This document shows positions 15,002 to 23,126 of a DNA stretch of 37,228 bases, piece by piece; position 1 is the stretch's first letter, and every line of letters begins with the position of its first letter. The notes beneath the pieces are model-generated. The model worked only from the letters and a program-made list of their open reading frames with translations. It was not told the DNA's origin and made no database searches. The stretch comes from Clostridia bacterium (GTDB lineage Bacteria; Bacillota; Clostridia; Oscillospirales; Butyricicoccaceae). The position numbers and the translations under genes are program-made. The stretch is from assembly GCA_021205365.1 (NCBI GenBank), contig JAJPXP010000051.1:1-37228 (forward strand), written 5' to 3'.

Positions 15002-15580
15002 TTATGCACATATGCTGTCTGAAACCATCTGCAGGAAATAGGCATGTATTGTTGTATCTGCATTCAGTTCAGGGTGAAAAGCTGTCACAAGCTGGTTATC
15101 CTGTCTGGCTGCAACAACTTTACCATCTACTTCTGCCAGTATTTCCACGCCTTCCCCGACATCCCTGATATAGGGTGCTCGGATAAACGTCATCGGGATC
15201 GTCTTTCCTCCGGCAAAACGCTGCTCCGTATAAAAGCTTCCCAGCTGTCTGCCATAGGCATTGCGGCTTGCCGTGATAGACATGGTAGCCAAATGCCTTC
15301 TGGTATCATTTTCAATCTCTTCTGCCAGCAGCAATAAACCCGCACAGGTTCCAAACACCGGCATACCGGACTGGATTTTTTCCCGAACCGGCTCCAGCAT
15401 GTTCAAATCCTGCAGAAGCTTTCCCATTGTCGTGGACTCTCCTCCAGGCAGAATCAAGCCATCCATTGGCTGCTGCAAATCCTCTGCACAGCGCAGCTGG
15501 ACTGCTTCCGCCCCCAGTTCATGCAGCCGTGCTTCGTGTTCGGCAAAGGCTCCCTGCAGAGAAAGAACACCGATTATCAT
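15002..15580 (-). CDS. pdxT: Pyridoxal 5'-phosphate synthase glutaminase subunit PdxT
   Basis: Class I glutamine amidotransferase that supplies ammonia to PdxS for PLP synthesis. 192 residues, the usual length. Catalytic Cys is in [15 protein letters not shown] (about residue 79), and the His and Glu of the triad are in [25 protein letters not shown] is the oxyanion/glycine-rich region typical of PdxT. Its ATG overlaps the pdxS stop by 4 bases (ATGA), giving translational coupling. The product PLP is the cofactor of the cysteine synthase-family enzyme encoded nearby. Confidence 0.97.
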   Translation of the reverse strand: MIIGVLSLQGAFAEHEARLHELGAEAVQLRCAEDLQQPMDGLILPGGESTTMGKLLQDLNMLEPVREKIQSGMPVFGTCAGLLLLAEEIENDTRRHLATMSITASRNAYGRQLGSFYTEQRFAGGKTIPMTFIRAPYIRDVGEGVEILAEVDGKVVAARQDNQLVTAFHPELNADTTIHAYFLQMVSDSICA

Positions 15581-16449
15581 TTGCCGCGTTCCTCCATAAT
15601 CAGCTGGATTTCCTCCGGATTGATGCCAACCATGGCTTCTCCCAAATCCTCGGAAAGCTCTGCCAGCTTATATGGGTCATTGTAATTGGTGACAGCCTGG
15701 ACAATAGCAGCAGCACGCTTAGCCGGATTGCCGGACTTGAAAATACCGGAACCGACAAAGACGCCCTCTGCACCCAGCTGCATCATCAGAGCTGCATCAG
15801 CTGGTGTTGCAACACCGCCCGCTGCAAAATTAACAACCGGAAGACGCCCAGTTTCCTTTACCTGATTCAGCAGATCATACGGAACCTGCAGCTGCTTGGC
15901 TGCTTCGTACAGCTCATCCTCCTGCATGGAAGTAACCCGGCGGATTTCCTGCATCATCTTGCGCATATGACGCACTGCCTGTACCACATCACCGGTACCC
16001 GGCTCACCCTTGGTACGGATCATGGACGCGCCTTCTGCAATTCGGCGCAGCGCTTCCCCAAGGTCACGTGCACCGCAAACAAACGGCACCTTGAATTTTG
16101 TCTTATCAATGTGATATATGTCATCTGCCGGAGACAGTACCTCGGATTCATCGATATAATCAATCTCAATTGCCTGCAGAATCTGCGCTTCTGCGATATG
16201 TCCAATGCGGACCTTTGCCATGACCGGAATGCTGACTGCCTGCTGGATTCCTTTAATCATCTTCGGGTCGCTCATGCGGGATACGCCGCCGGCAGCCCGG
16301 ATATCTGCGGGAATGCGCTCCAGTGCCATAACCGCACACGCGCCTGCCTGCTCTGCAATTTTTGCCTGTTCTGGTGTGGTAACGTCCATGATGACGCCGC
16401 CCTTCAGCATCTGTGCAAGCTGCTTATTCAATTCATAACGTTCGGACAT
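15577..16449 (-). CDS. pdxS: Pyridoxal 5'-phosphate synthase subunit PdxS
   Basis: PLP synthase that combines ribose 5-phosphate, glyceraldehyde 3-phosphate and ammonia; forms a dodecamer decorated by PdxT. 290 residues, (beta/alpha)8 barrel. Landmarks: [33 protein letters not shown], the first active lysine in VMAKVRIGH (about residue 79), the second in [11 protein letters not shown] (about 147), and [23 protein letters not shown] lies about 7 bases before the ATG. It is the first gene of the pdxST pair. The upstream 220 bases hold two short palindromes but no clear consensus promoter and no PdxR-type regulator gene. Confidence 0.97.
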   Translation of the reverse strand: MSERYELNKQLAQMLKGGVIMDVTTPEQAKIAEQAGACAVMALERIPADIRAAGGVSRMSDPKMIKGIQQAVSIPVMAKVRIGHIAEAQILQAIEIDYIDESEVLSPADDIYHIDKTKFKVPFVCGARDLGEALRRIAEGASMIRTKGEPGTGDVVQAVRHMRKMMQEIRRVTSMQEDELYEAAKQLQVPYDLLNQVKETGRLPVVNFAAGGVATPADAALMMQLGAEGVFVGSGIFKSGNPAKRAAAIVQAVTNYNDPYKLAELSEDLGEAMVGINPEEIQLIMEERGK

Positions 16450-16493
16450 AGTAAACTCCTCGCAAATAATAATTATAATTTATCATGGAATTG

Positions 16494-16527
16494 ATCGCGC
16501 GATTTAACTCTGATACCTAGTATACTA
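16494..16527 (-). promoter_or_regulatory. Short palindromes upstream of pdxS
   Basis: ATCGCGCGAT (16494-16503) and TAGTATACTA (16518-16527) are perfect 10-bp palindromes. The second contains a -10-like TATACT on the - strand but no good -35 at 17 bp. They may be operator half-sites; this is tentative. Confidence 0.3.
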
Positions 16528-16618
16528 CAAACTATGCTTTAATAAATATCCAATTTTAATTTTTTTTACATGCACAGTTTTTTTGCCAGCAATATCTATG
16601 AAATCGCTTCTGCAAACG

Positions 16619-16647
16619 TTGATTGCGGTATAAAAATATGATATGAT
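16619..16647 (+). promoter_or_regulatory. Promoter of the gene at 16678
   Basis: TTGATT (16619-16624), 17-bp spacer, TATGAT (16642-16647), 30 bases before the start codon. Confidence 0.6.
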
Positions 16648-16677
16648 AAAAAACAGCAAGAAACGGAGGAGATGGCG

Positions 16678-17085
16678 ATGGAGCAGCCAGAACTGCGCAG
16701 CAAGGATATTCAATTAGTTTTTGAACAGACAGGTGAACGAATGCCCGCCCCTGCCGCCAATGGTGATGTCCGGCTGGTCTGGAAACTGAAGGGTACTGGC
16801 AAAAAATCCCGCCGCCAGACGATTGATACCTGTACCAAGGGGCAGCCGGTTTTTATTATCTGCAACTCCAACGGCTCCCACTGCACCGTTATTACGGAAA
16901 ACGGGGATGAAATTGGTAAACTGAGCGAAAAAGATTCCAAGATTTATCACCAGTATGTAGAAAAATTCCGTTATCACATTTACATCAAACGGATCAAGCC
17001 CGGGCTTGAAAAACCAAGCATCAAAATTCTGTTGATCGTTCACGAAAAACCCGAGCTCTCTCTTGGACATTTACATATGATATAA
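16678..17085 (+). CDS. Hypothetical protein
   Basis: Unrecognised soluble protein of 135 residues. GGAGG stands 8 bases before the ATG at 16678 but only 2 before an alternative ATG at 16672, so the former is chosen. The middle reads as beta strands (GQPVFIICNSNGSHCTVITENGDEIG is split by two loops) followed by a helix (KLSEKDSKIYHQYVEKF) and a further strand-rich, basic part. A motif like 'ENGDEIGKLS' recalls the strand-turn of HIRAN-type nucleic-acid-binding domains, but this is too weak to assign. It has its own promoter and a terminator shared with the KdpE-like gene. Confidence 0.7.
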   Translation: MEQPELRSKDIQLVFEQTGERMPAPAANGDVRLVWKLKGTGKKSRRQTIDTCTKGQPVFIICNSNGSHCTVITENGDEIGKLSEKDSKIYHQYVEKFRYHIYIKRIKPGLEKPSIKILLIVHEKPELSLGHLHMI

Positions 17086-17088
17086 AAT

Positions 17089-17126
17089 AAAAAACCTGAG
17101 AAGCTTCCAACTTCTCAGGTTTTTTC
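17089..17126. terminator. Bidirectional terminator
   Basis: AACCTGAGAAG (17093-17103), 7-base loop, CTTCTCAGGTT (17111-17121), with an A-run on the left and a T-run on the right; it lies between convergent genes. Confidence 0.88.
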
Positions 17127-17138
17127 GTTCAGAATATG

Positions 17139-17837
17139 TTATTCTTCCGCCATACGGTAGCCCACGCCTATTTCCGTACGGATATAATAGGGTTCCGCCG
17201 GGTTCGGTTCCAGCTTGCGGCGAATGTGCGCCATATTCACGCGGAGAATCCGGTTGTTATCCGTTGCATACGGCCCCCAGATACGGCTGATAATGTAATC
17301 ATAGGTCAGAACACGTCCCGGACGACGTGCAATCAGCTCTACAATTTTATATTCAATTTGGGTCAGATGAATCAGCTTGCCAGCTACCGTAACCTGTCTG
17401 CGCTCAAAATCCACCGTCAAATCCCCGACCGTATAGCTTCCCCGCGGAAGATCATCACCGGAATCCAGCTTCGCCTGATGGCGTAGAGCGGTACGGATGC
17501 GTGCGAGCAGTTACGAAGTCCCAAACGGCTTGGTAATATAGTCATCCGCCCCCTGATCCAGCGCCTCTACCTTCTGCCCTTCCTCTTCACGGGCGGATAC
17601 AACCAGAACCGGAACACCAGACCAGCTTCTTAGCCAGCGCAACAGCTCCAAGCCATCTACATCCGGCAGGCCCAGATCCAGCAGGATCAGGTTTGGGCAA
17701 TGGGAATTGATAATCGAACGCGCGAGGCTCCCAGTTTCCGCCTGCAATGTATGATATCCGTTTGCCGTCAGGATGGTTGTCAGTACATGTGCAATTGGCT
17801 GTTCATCTTCTACAATTAAAATGGTTTCCCTGTTCAT
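17139..17837 (-). pseudogene. KdpE-like response regulator interrupted by an in-frame TAA
   Basis: Full frame of 233 codons for a KdpE-type OmpR-family regulator. Receiver: VEDEQPIAHVL, phosphorylated Asp in LILLDLGLPDVDG, VLVVSAREEE, and Lys in DDYITKPFG. Winged helix: LTQIEYKIVELIARRPG, VNMAHIRRKLEPNP, IRTEIGVGYRMAEE. Between them codon 109 is TAA (17511-17513), in the place where family members have Glu (GTS-E-LLARIRTALRH), a single GAA to TAA change. Translation should stop after the receiver, leaving no DNA-binding domain; the rest could only be made by weak reinitiation. The frame is otherwise intact. Its ATG overlaps the kinase stop by 4 bases. It is probably a recent loss of function, or a base-call error. 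Confidence 0.88.
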
Positions 17838-19363
17838 GTTTCCTCCTCCAGTGGCAGAGTGAATACGAAACGTGCGCCCCCGTCAGGCTGGTTCGTTTCG
17901 CAGATGGTTCCCCCATGTGCTGCAATAATAGAATGGCAAAGCGTCAATCCGATCCCCAATCCTCCTCGCCTGCTGTCTGACTGTACCTGGACAGACTCAA
18001 ACAGCTTTGCTCTTTTATTTTCTTCAATTCCCGAACCGAAATCACGTACAGAAAATTCCGCACTGTTTCCGACTCGCTTCAGGCTGATATCAACTGGTGT
18101 TCCGGCATACCGGATCGCATTTTCGATCAAATTAATCAATACCTGGACAATCAATGTCACATCCATCGGAATAAACAGCATTTCCTCCGGCAGCTGGACA
18201 CGGATCTGTGCATCCGGGAAGCGCTTTTTGCAGCGCACCACAGCTTCACCGATAACCTCCTCTGCCGCTTCCTCTGATTTCTTCAATTCCGGTGTTTGGG
18301 ATACCCTTGTTACGGAAAGCAGATTTTCCACCATGCGCAGCAGCCATTCCGCATCCTCATGGATATCTGCTGCAAGCTTCTTGGTTTCCGTCCGTCCAAT
18401 TCGATCTCCATTTTCCTCAATGGCTGCTGATGCGCCGATAATGCCAGTCAGTGGGGTGCGCAGGTCATGCGAAATCGAGCGCAGCAGATTACTGCGCATG
18501 CTTTCACGGTCAGCCGCCATGGCTGCACGATTTCGTTCCTCCGTCAGCATCTGGCGTTCCAGTGAAATGCCCGTCTGTGCCAGGATCGCGCGAACATGCT
18601 CCAGCTCCTCCGGCTCCACCTTTTTATCCTGCCACAGCAGGCCAATACAGCCAAGCATTTTCCCGCTGCAGGTCAACGGAATATAACGAAACCGTGCAAA
18701 TGGCGAATAGGTTGTGCCCGCACCGGTGTCGCATATATGGCGGAAACAATCGGACACCGCACTGTGTTCAATGGAATCTGAAACAAATTTTCCGATTTCA
18801 CCGTATACCAGCTCCTGATTGTTCAGGATGCCATCAGAATTTTTCACATACAGAATCGGGCTGTCCAATTGCTCATGCAGATACTGCATCGTCAGCTGGA
18901 CCATCTGTTCCGTATCCTGTGCGCTGGCAAGCTTTTGGGAAAAATCATACAGCCGGCGCACACTCTGTTCGCTCGCCTTTGCCCGGCGCGCCTGCCGCTT
19001 GACATTTCCTGTTGTTGCACTGGTAATCACCGCAATGAGCAGCAGGGATATAAAGATAACCGGATAGCCGGCCGACGTAAAGTTAAACTCATAATACGGA
19101 GCGGTAAAAGCATAATTGACCGCAAATACACCGATAATCGATGCGATAATTCCCCAACCAAAACCTTCTGTCGACCATGCGACAAGCAGGACCGCCAGCG
19201 TAAACACAGCCGCAACATTGGCTGAGCTATTGCTCAGCTTCACCAGCAGCGTCGATGCCCCGGCAGCCACAAGCAGAATCGCAAACGTGATGACGAAATC
19301 AAGTATATTGCGCTGGCCGAAATAAAAGCGTCTCCACTTTTCTTCATTCATTTTCGTGCGCAT
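17834..19363 (-). CDS. KdpD-like sensor histidine kinase lacking the N-terminal KdpD domain
   Basis: Membrane sensor kinase of 509 residues. Four closely spaced TM segments (about residues 18-110) form a DUF4118-type region, followed by a coiled linker, a GAF-like domain (about 135-260), the dimerisation helix with SISHDLRTPLTGIIG, and an ATPase domain with LIENAIRYAG, FGSGIEENKR and GGLGIGLTLC. This is the C-terminal half of KdpD; the cytoplasmic KdpD and USP-like domains that make classical KdpD about 900 residues are missing. No kdpABC genes are in the window, so control of potassium uptake is not supported. AAAGGAG lies 10 bases before the ATG. It is translationally coupled to the broken regulator gene downstream, so its natural phosphate acceptor appears lost. 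Confidence 0.92.
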   Translation of the reverse strand: MRTKMNEEKWRRFYFGQRNILDFVITFAILLVAAGASTLLVKLSNSSANVAAVFTLAVLLVAWSTEGFGWGIIASIIGVFAVNYAFTAPYYEFNFTSAGYPVIFISLLLIAVITSATTGNVKRQARRAKASEQSVRRLYDFSQKLASAQDTEQMVQLTMQYLHEQLDSPILYVKNSDGILNNQELVYGEIGKFVSDSIEHSAVSDCFRHICDTGAGTTYSPFARFRYIPLTCSGKMLGCIGLLWQDKKVEPEELEHVRAILAQTGISLERQMLTEERNRAAMAADRESMRSNLLRSISHDLRTPLTGIIGASAAIEENGDRIGRTETKKLAADIHEDAEWLLRMVENLLSVTRVSQTPELKKSEEAAEEVIGEAVVRCKKRFPDAQIRVQLPEEMLFIPMDVTLIVQVLINLIENAIRYAGTPVDISLKRVGNSAEFSVRDFGSGIEENKRAKLFESVQVQSDSRRGGLGIGLTLCHSIIAAHGGTICETNQPDGGARFVFTLPLEEET

Positions 19364-19428
19364 GAATTATAGTCTCCTTTCCTGTCCCCCCACAGCGTCC
19401 CATGGATTCGACAGATTATGCTTTTATT

Positions 19429-19457
19429 ATTATAACAACCAGAGACGTGCGACACAA
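19429..19457 (-). promoter_or_regulatory. Promoter of the KdpD-like kinase gene
   Basis: On the - strand TTGTGT (19457-19452), 17-bp spacer, TATAAT (19434-19429), about 65 bases before the start codon. Confidence 0.65.
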
Positions 19458-19596
19458 GCGGCCATGTGTTAAGGATTTGTTACGTCATTATCGCTATTTT
19501 TCAATATTTTCACCTATTTCATCTGGAAATTCCTCTAAATTTTTGTAAACAAAAGTTCAATTTTCACGGATTCTCGATATATTTTACAAAAACTAT

Positions 19597-19623
19597 TTGC
19601 AATTTGATTTTTTATGCTATAAT
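19597..19623 (+). promoter_or_regulatory. Promoter of the FHA/SEDS/PBP cluster
   Basis: Extended -10 TGCTATAAT (TATAAT at 19618-19623) with TTGCAA 15 bp upstream (19597-19602). The rest of this 283-base divergent gap is AT-rich and shows no gene. Confidence 0.6.
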
Positions 19624-19647
19624 ATGAAGAGCACAGGAGGAGTACCT

Positions 19648-20127
19648 ATGAGTTTTTTGAAACCGATTTTAATTGCCGTTATTATTATTTTGGCATTGCT
19701 CATTATCGTGAAGGCCAACCGTTTTGCTACATCCGACCAGCCTTCCAAAGAAACGGCAAAGGAACCGGAGAAGCTGGAGAAATCCCCTGAGAAGTCTTCT
19801 TCCCAGACACCGATTGAGTTTTTCCTGGTATATGTTGGCCGCCGCGTACCGGTCACACACTATCCGTTTACCATCGGCAGCCGCAACGACAATGACCTGA
19901 TTATCACGGATTCTACCGTGTCCCGTCAGCATGCGGAGCTGTTCCGCAAGAATGGACAGGTATGCCTGCGCGATCTTGGCTCTCTCAACGGCACAATTGT
20001 AAACAAGGTTCCCCGTTCCGAAATTGTAATTGTCGGCGGCGAGCGCATCCAGCTCGGCACCACAGTTCTGCAGATTGAACGTGCGATAGATGATGTATCC
20101 GATGATACACAGTTTATCCGGAGGTGA
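19648..20127 (+). CDS. FHA domain protein with N-terminal membrane anchor
   Basis: Phosphothreonine-reader protein of 159 residues. One TM segment (about residues 7-24), a Lys/Glu/Ser/Pro-rich linker, then an FHA domain (about 63-150) with the core motifs TIGSRNDNDLII, STVSRQHAEL and DLGSLNGTIVNK. These carry the Arg, Ser and Asn used for phosphopeptide binding. The start at 19648 follows AGGAGG closely; a longer frame lacks a site. It is the first gene of a cluster with a SEDS polymerase and a transpeptidase, the same neighbourhood logic as the actinobacterial fha-rodA-pbpA region. It probably docks or regulates the wall machinery in response to Ser/Thr kinase activity; no kinase is encoded in the window. 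Confidence 0.92.
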   Translation: MSFLKPILIAVIIILALLIIVKANRFATSDQPSKETAKEPEKLEKSPEKSSSQTPIEFFLVYVGRRVPVTHYPFTIGSRNDNDLIITDSTVSRQHAELFRKNGQVCLRDLGSLNGTIVNKVPRSEIVIVGGERIQLGTTVLQIERAIDDVSDDTQFIRR

Positions 20128-20138
20128 TGGAGTCCGTT

Positions 20139-21608
20139 ATGGCCAAAAAGAAAGTGCAAAAAAAAGTACAAAGGGTAAAAAAGAAGGAGCCGGCTCGTTC
20201 AGACAAAAAGTACCTCGGCGTGCAAACGCTCGTACTGTTTATTCTGTTCCAGCTGGTTTCTCTGCTTACGGTTATGGTAAGCAAACGCGGTACCGCGTAT
20301 CTGTATATGATGGTTCCGCTTTTGATTATTACATACGGCGGTTGGATTTTTGTCCAAAAAATACGTGCAGACACGCCTTTTTTCCTTGACGCTGCTATGC
20401 TGCTGACGTTTGGCACTATGATCCAGTGTATGCTGTTAAAGGAAGATGCTGTCCCGAAATCACTGATTATTATCTATGTGCTGTCTGCTATCGTGGCATT
20501 GGTTGCGGGCTTTCTGTATAAACACTGTTCTCTCCTTGCATCTGCAAACGGCACAGCAATCCTGATTGCCGCATCCATTGTCCTATATCTTGCAACGCTG
20601 GTTCTCGGCGCAGCTGTGGGCGGCGGTGTACGCAACTGGATCAGTATTGGCGGCATGTCTGTCCAGCCGTCGGAATTTAATAAGATTATCTATGTGCTTG
20701 TCATGGCAGGTTTACTCTGTACCAAGGACAGGCCCGGAAAAAAGCGCATCTGGTTTTCTATCCTGGTAACACTGATTAATCTGGGCTTCCTGGGTATCCA
20801 GGGCGAGTTTGGCACCTTCCTTTTGATTCTGTGCACATTCCTTTGCCTGATTTTTCTGTTTGTGCCAGATATCAAAGTGTTTATTTCTATCTTCAGTATC
20901 CTGATCGCTGCTGGTGCAGCAGCAGCAGCCTGCTGTCTGTCCCTGCTGAAAATCACCGGTGGGTCCAGCAATTTTGGTCCAATGCAGTTTGTACTGAATC
21001 AGGTACAGAAAATTGTAAACCGTTTCGCTGTCTGGCTTGATCCGAGCATTGATCCACAGGGTGCCAGCTACCAGATTCTGCAGGCCCGCAAGGCCCTTCT
21101 CAATTCCAATCTGTTCGGCAGTGATACAACCACGCCGCTGTCCAATCCGACCAACGACATGGTTTTCCCTGCTCTGACAGAACGCTGCGGTCTGCTGATT
21201 GCACTGACTGTATGCATCCTGTTCGGCCTGCTGCTCATCCGCGGTACCCGCATTTATTTCCACTGCCAGGACCGCTATCATCAGGCTGTCTGCGCAGGAT
21301 TGTGCTTCCAGCTGATTCTGCAGGCATTTATCATTATCGGCGGCTCGATCGGTATGTTCCCGCTGACCGGTATTACGCTGCCGCTGATTTCCCGCGGTGG
21401 TACATCACTTATGGCAACATTTATCATACTGGCAGTGATTCTCGTAATTTCTGCCGGAAACCTCTGGAACGGAAGGAGGGACTATTCCAGTTATGATTCC
21501 AAGCTTCAAAAGGCGCGTTCAATGCATTCAAAGCGCGTTTCTCCTATGCGCGATCGCAGTCGCCGTCGGACTCGTGTGGACAACACTGGGAAATCCGGAG
21601 AGCCGTGA
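20139..21608 (+). CDS. FtsW/RodA/SpoVE-family (SEDS) peptidoglycan polymerase
   Basis: Polytopic membrane glycosyltransferase that polymerises lipid II together with a class B PBP. 489 residues. A basic N-terminal tail (KKKVQKKVQRVKKKEP) precedes about ten TM segments. SEDS landmarks: VGGGVRNWISIGGMSVQPSE, QGEFGTFLLILCTF, the extracellular loop with WLDPSIDPQGASYQ, NPTNDMVFPALTERCG, and TGITLPLISRGGTSLM near the end. Starts at 20124 (GTG), 20127 and 20139 share the frame; 20139 has GGAG 6 bases upstream. The start region overlaps or abuts the FHA stop. The last 116 bases overlap the PBP gene, and the encoded tail there is Arg-rich and hydrophilic. Whether it serves division, elongation or sporulation cannot be settled. 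Confidence 0.93.
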   Translation: MAKKKVQKKVQRVKKKEPARSDKKYLGVQTLVLFILFQLVSLLTVMVSKRGTAYLYMMVPLLIITYGGWIFVQKIRADTPFFLDAAMLLTFGTMIQCMLLKEDAVPKSLIIIYVLSAIVALVAGFLYKHCSLLASANGTAILIAASIVLYLATLVLGAAVGGGVRNWISIGGMSVQPSEFNKIIYVLVMAGLLCTKDRPGKKRIWFSILVTLINLGFLGIQGEFGTFLLILCTFLCLIFLFVPDIKVFISIFSILIAAGAAAAACCLSLLKITGGSSNFGPMQFVLNQVQKIVNRFAVWLDPSIDPQGASYQILQARKALLNSNLFGSDTTTPLSNPTNDMVFPALTERCGLLIALTVCILFGLLLIRGTRIYFHCQDRYHQAVCAGLCFQLILQAFIIIGGSIGMFPLTGITLPLISRGGTSLMATFIILAVILVISAGNLWNGRRDYSSYDSKLQKARSMHSKRVSPMRDRSRRRTRVDNTGKSGEP

Positions 21609-22911
21609 GGCCGCTGCCCAGGAAACCCGTCAGCGTACCTACATTCGCGGTTCCATCTATGACCGCAACGGCACCCTGCTGAGCTCCTCCGAAAAGGTCA
21701 ACGGTGACCGTATCTATAATTCTGAATATGAACGTGCCTTTTCTACTGTAATCGGCTACTATTCCCCAATTTATGGTACAACCGGTCTGGAAAGCAAATT
21801 CAATTCCGATCTGATTTCCAGCAAAAGTACGGAAGACAACAAACGTGGAAATGATATCACCCTTACGATTGATGCTGACCTGCAGCAAGCAGCTTATTCC
21901 GCGATTTCTGATATCCCGGAAGGTGCAGCGGTTGCTTTGGACGCACAGACCGGCGAAATCCTTGCTCTTGCCTCCACACCGACGTTCATTCCATCCCAGC
22001 TGGAGGATAACTGGTCGGAATACAGCCAGAAAACCGGCTTGTTCCTCCCCAATGCCTATAAATCTACCTTTGCTCCCGGCTCTGACTTTAAAATCATCAC
22101 AGCCTGTGCCGTGATTGACAATGGCGTGGATCAGGAAACAGTCAATGACCAGGGCTCCTATACCTTTAGAAATGGCCAGACCATCACCAACTATGACAGC
22201 CGTTCTTTTGGTACAATTGATCTGGATGACGCAATCCGTTATTCCTCCAATGTTTATTTTATTACCAAAGCATTGGATATGGGCGCTGATAAGCTGCGTG
22301 CCAGCCTCGAAAAGTTCAAACTGGGAGAGGATATCGAGCTTGACTTTACGACGCTCACCTCCAACCTCGATTTCGAAGATGACCGCGATGAGGTAATCGG
22401 CTCCATCGCCTTCGGTCAGGGCAAAACAGAGGTCACACCACTGTATATGGCAATGGCATGCCAGGCGATTCTCAATGACGGCAAAATGCTCAAACCATAT
22501 ATGATTAAATCCATGGTATCCGGCAACGGAACTGTCAGCAAGGATTATCCGGAATCTGACGGACCCGAGGTTCTGCAGGAGGTTACTTCTTCCGAAACCG
22601 CACAGCGCGTCGTTGCTGCAATGGAAGGCGCTGCCGATCATTACGGCTTTGACTACATCGGCCCGGACGGCTGGACGATCGCTGCCAAAACTGGCACAGC
22701 ACAGACCGGCACCAGTACCAATGCATGGATTGTTTCCGGTGCAGTTGATGCCGACAACGGTAACACACCGAAATACGTTGTCGTTGTTATGGCGGCAGAC
22801 CAGGACCACGACGGTATCTATTATAAAAATTGTGTGGATGATATTTATGATGCACTTGTAGTGTATGATGCAAACAAATCTTCCTCCTCGGCAGATACCA
22901 ATGACGACTGA
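21493..22911 (+). CDS. Class B penicillin-binding protein (transpeptidase), PbpA-like
   Basis: D,D-transpeptidase that crosslinks peptidoglycan, partner of the SEDS polymerase encoded just upstream. 472 residues, the short form similar in plan to actinobacterial PbpA. One TM segment (about residues 14-33), a short N-terminal dimerisation region beginning RGSIYDRNGTLL, then the transpeptidase domain. Catalytic motifs: S-x-x-K in APGSDFKII (about residue 197), S-x-N in RYSSNVYFI, and K-T-G in AAKTGTAQTG. The start at 21493 lies inside the SEDS gene, with GGAGGGA about 11 bases upstream. It is required because the TM segment lies within the 116-base overlap. The Ser/Asp-rich C-terminal tail is hydrophilic. 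Confidence 0.94.
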   Translation: MIPSFKRRVQCIQSAFLLCAIAVAVGLVWTTLGNPESREAAAQETRQRTYIRGSIYDRNGTLLSSSEKVNGDRIYNSEYERAFSTVIGYYSPIYGTTGLESKFNSDLISSKSTEDNKRGNDITLTIDADLQQAAYSAISDIPEGAAVALDAQTGEILALASTPTFIPSQLEDNWSEYSQKTGLFLPNAYKSTFAPGSDFKIITACAVIDNGVDQETVNDQGSYTFRNGQTITNYDSRSFGTIDLDDAIRYSSNVYFITKALDMGADKLRASLEKFKLGEDIELDFTTLTSNLDFEDDRDEVIGSIAFGQGKTEVTPLYMAMACQAILNDGKMLKPYMIKSMVSGNGTVSKDYPESDGPEVLQEVTSSETAQRVVAAMEGAADHYGFDYIGPDGWTIAAKTGTAQTGTSTNAWIVSGAVDADNGNTPKYVVVVMAADQDHDGIYYKNCVDDIYDALVVYDANKSSSSADTNDD

Positions 22912-22921
22912 TATAACAATC

Positions 22922-22960
22922 AAACAGCGGTACCATCTTCTTCGGTATCGCTGTTTTTGT
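22922..22960 (+). terminator. Terminator of the FHA/SEDS/PBP cluster
   Basis: AAACAGCGGTACC (22922-22934) pairs with GGTATCGCTGTTT (22944-22956, one G-U), then a T-rich tail. Confidence 0.88.
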
Positions 22961-23043
22961 ATTTTATAGGAAAAAGCCGCTTTAATATAGGCCAAAAAAT
23001 CATATTCCTTCGCACTTCTATTCATTATTTTCCCAAAAATGAC

Positions 23044-23072
23044 TTGCATTCTTCTGGCATCTATGGCATAAT
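23044..23072 (+). promoter_or_regulatory. Promoter of the lysozyme gene
   Basis: TTGCAT (23044-23049), 17-bp spacer, CATAAT (23067-23072), about 55 bases before the start codon. Confidence 0.6.
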
Positions 23073-23126
23073 AAAACAAAAAATTACAATTTGGTTACAG
23101 GATCTATTTAGAAAAGGATGACATCT

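Noticed and set aside
17139-19363. A kdp potassium-transport operon
   Set aside because: Only kinase and regulator homologues are present; no kdpA, kdpB or kdpC reading frame occurs on either side.
21544-23079. 511-codon - strand frame across the PBP gene
   Set aside because: Its length comes from the codon use of the PBP gene on the other strand; no domain or ribosome binding site is visible.
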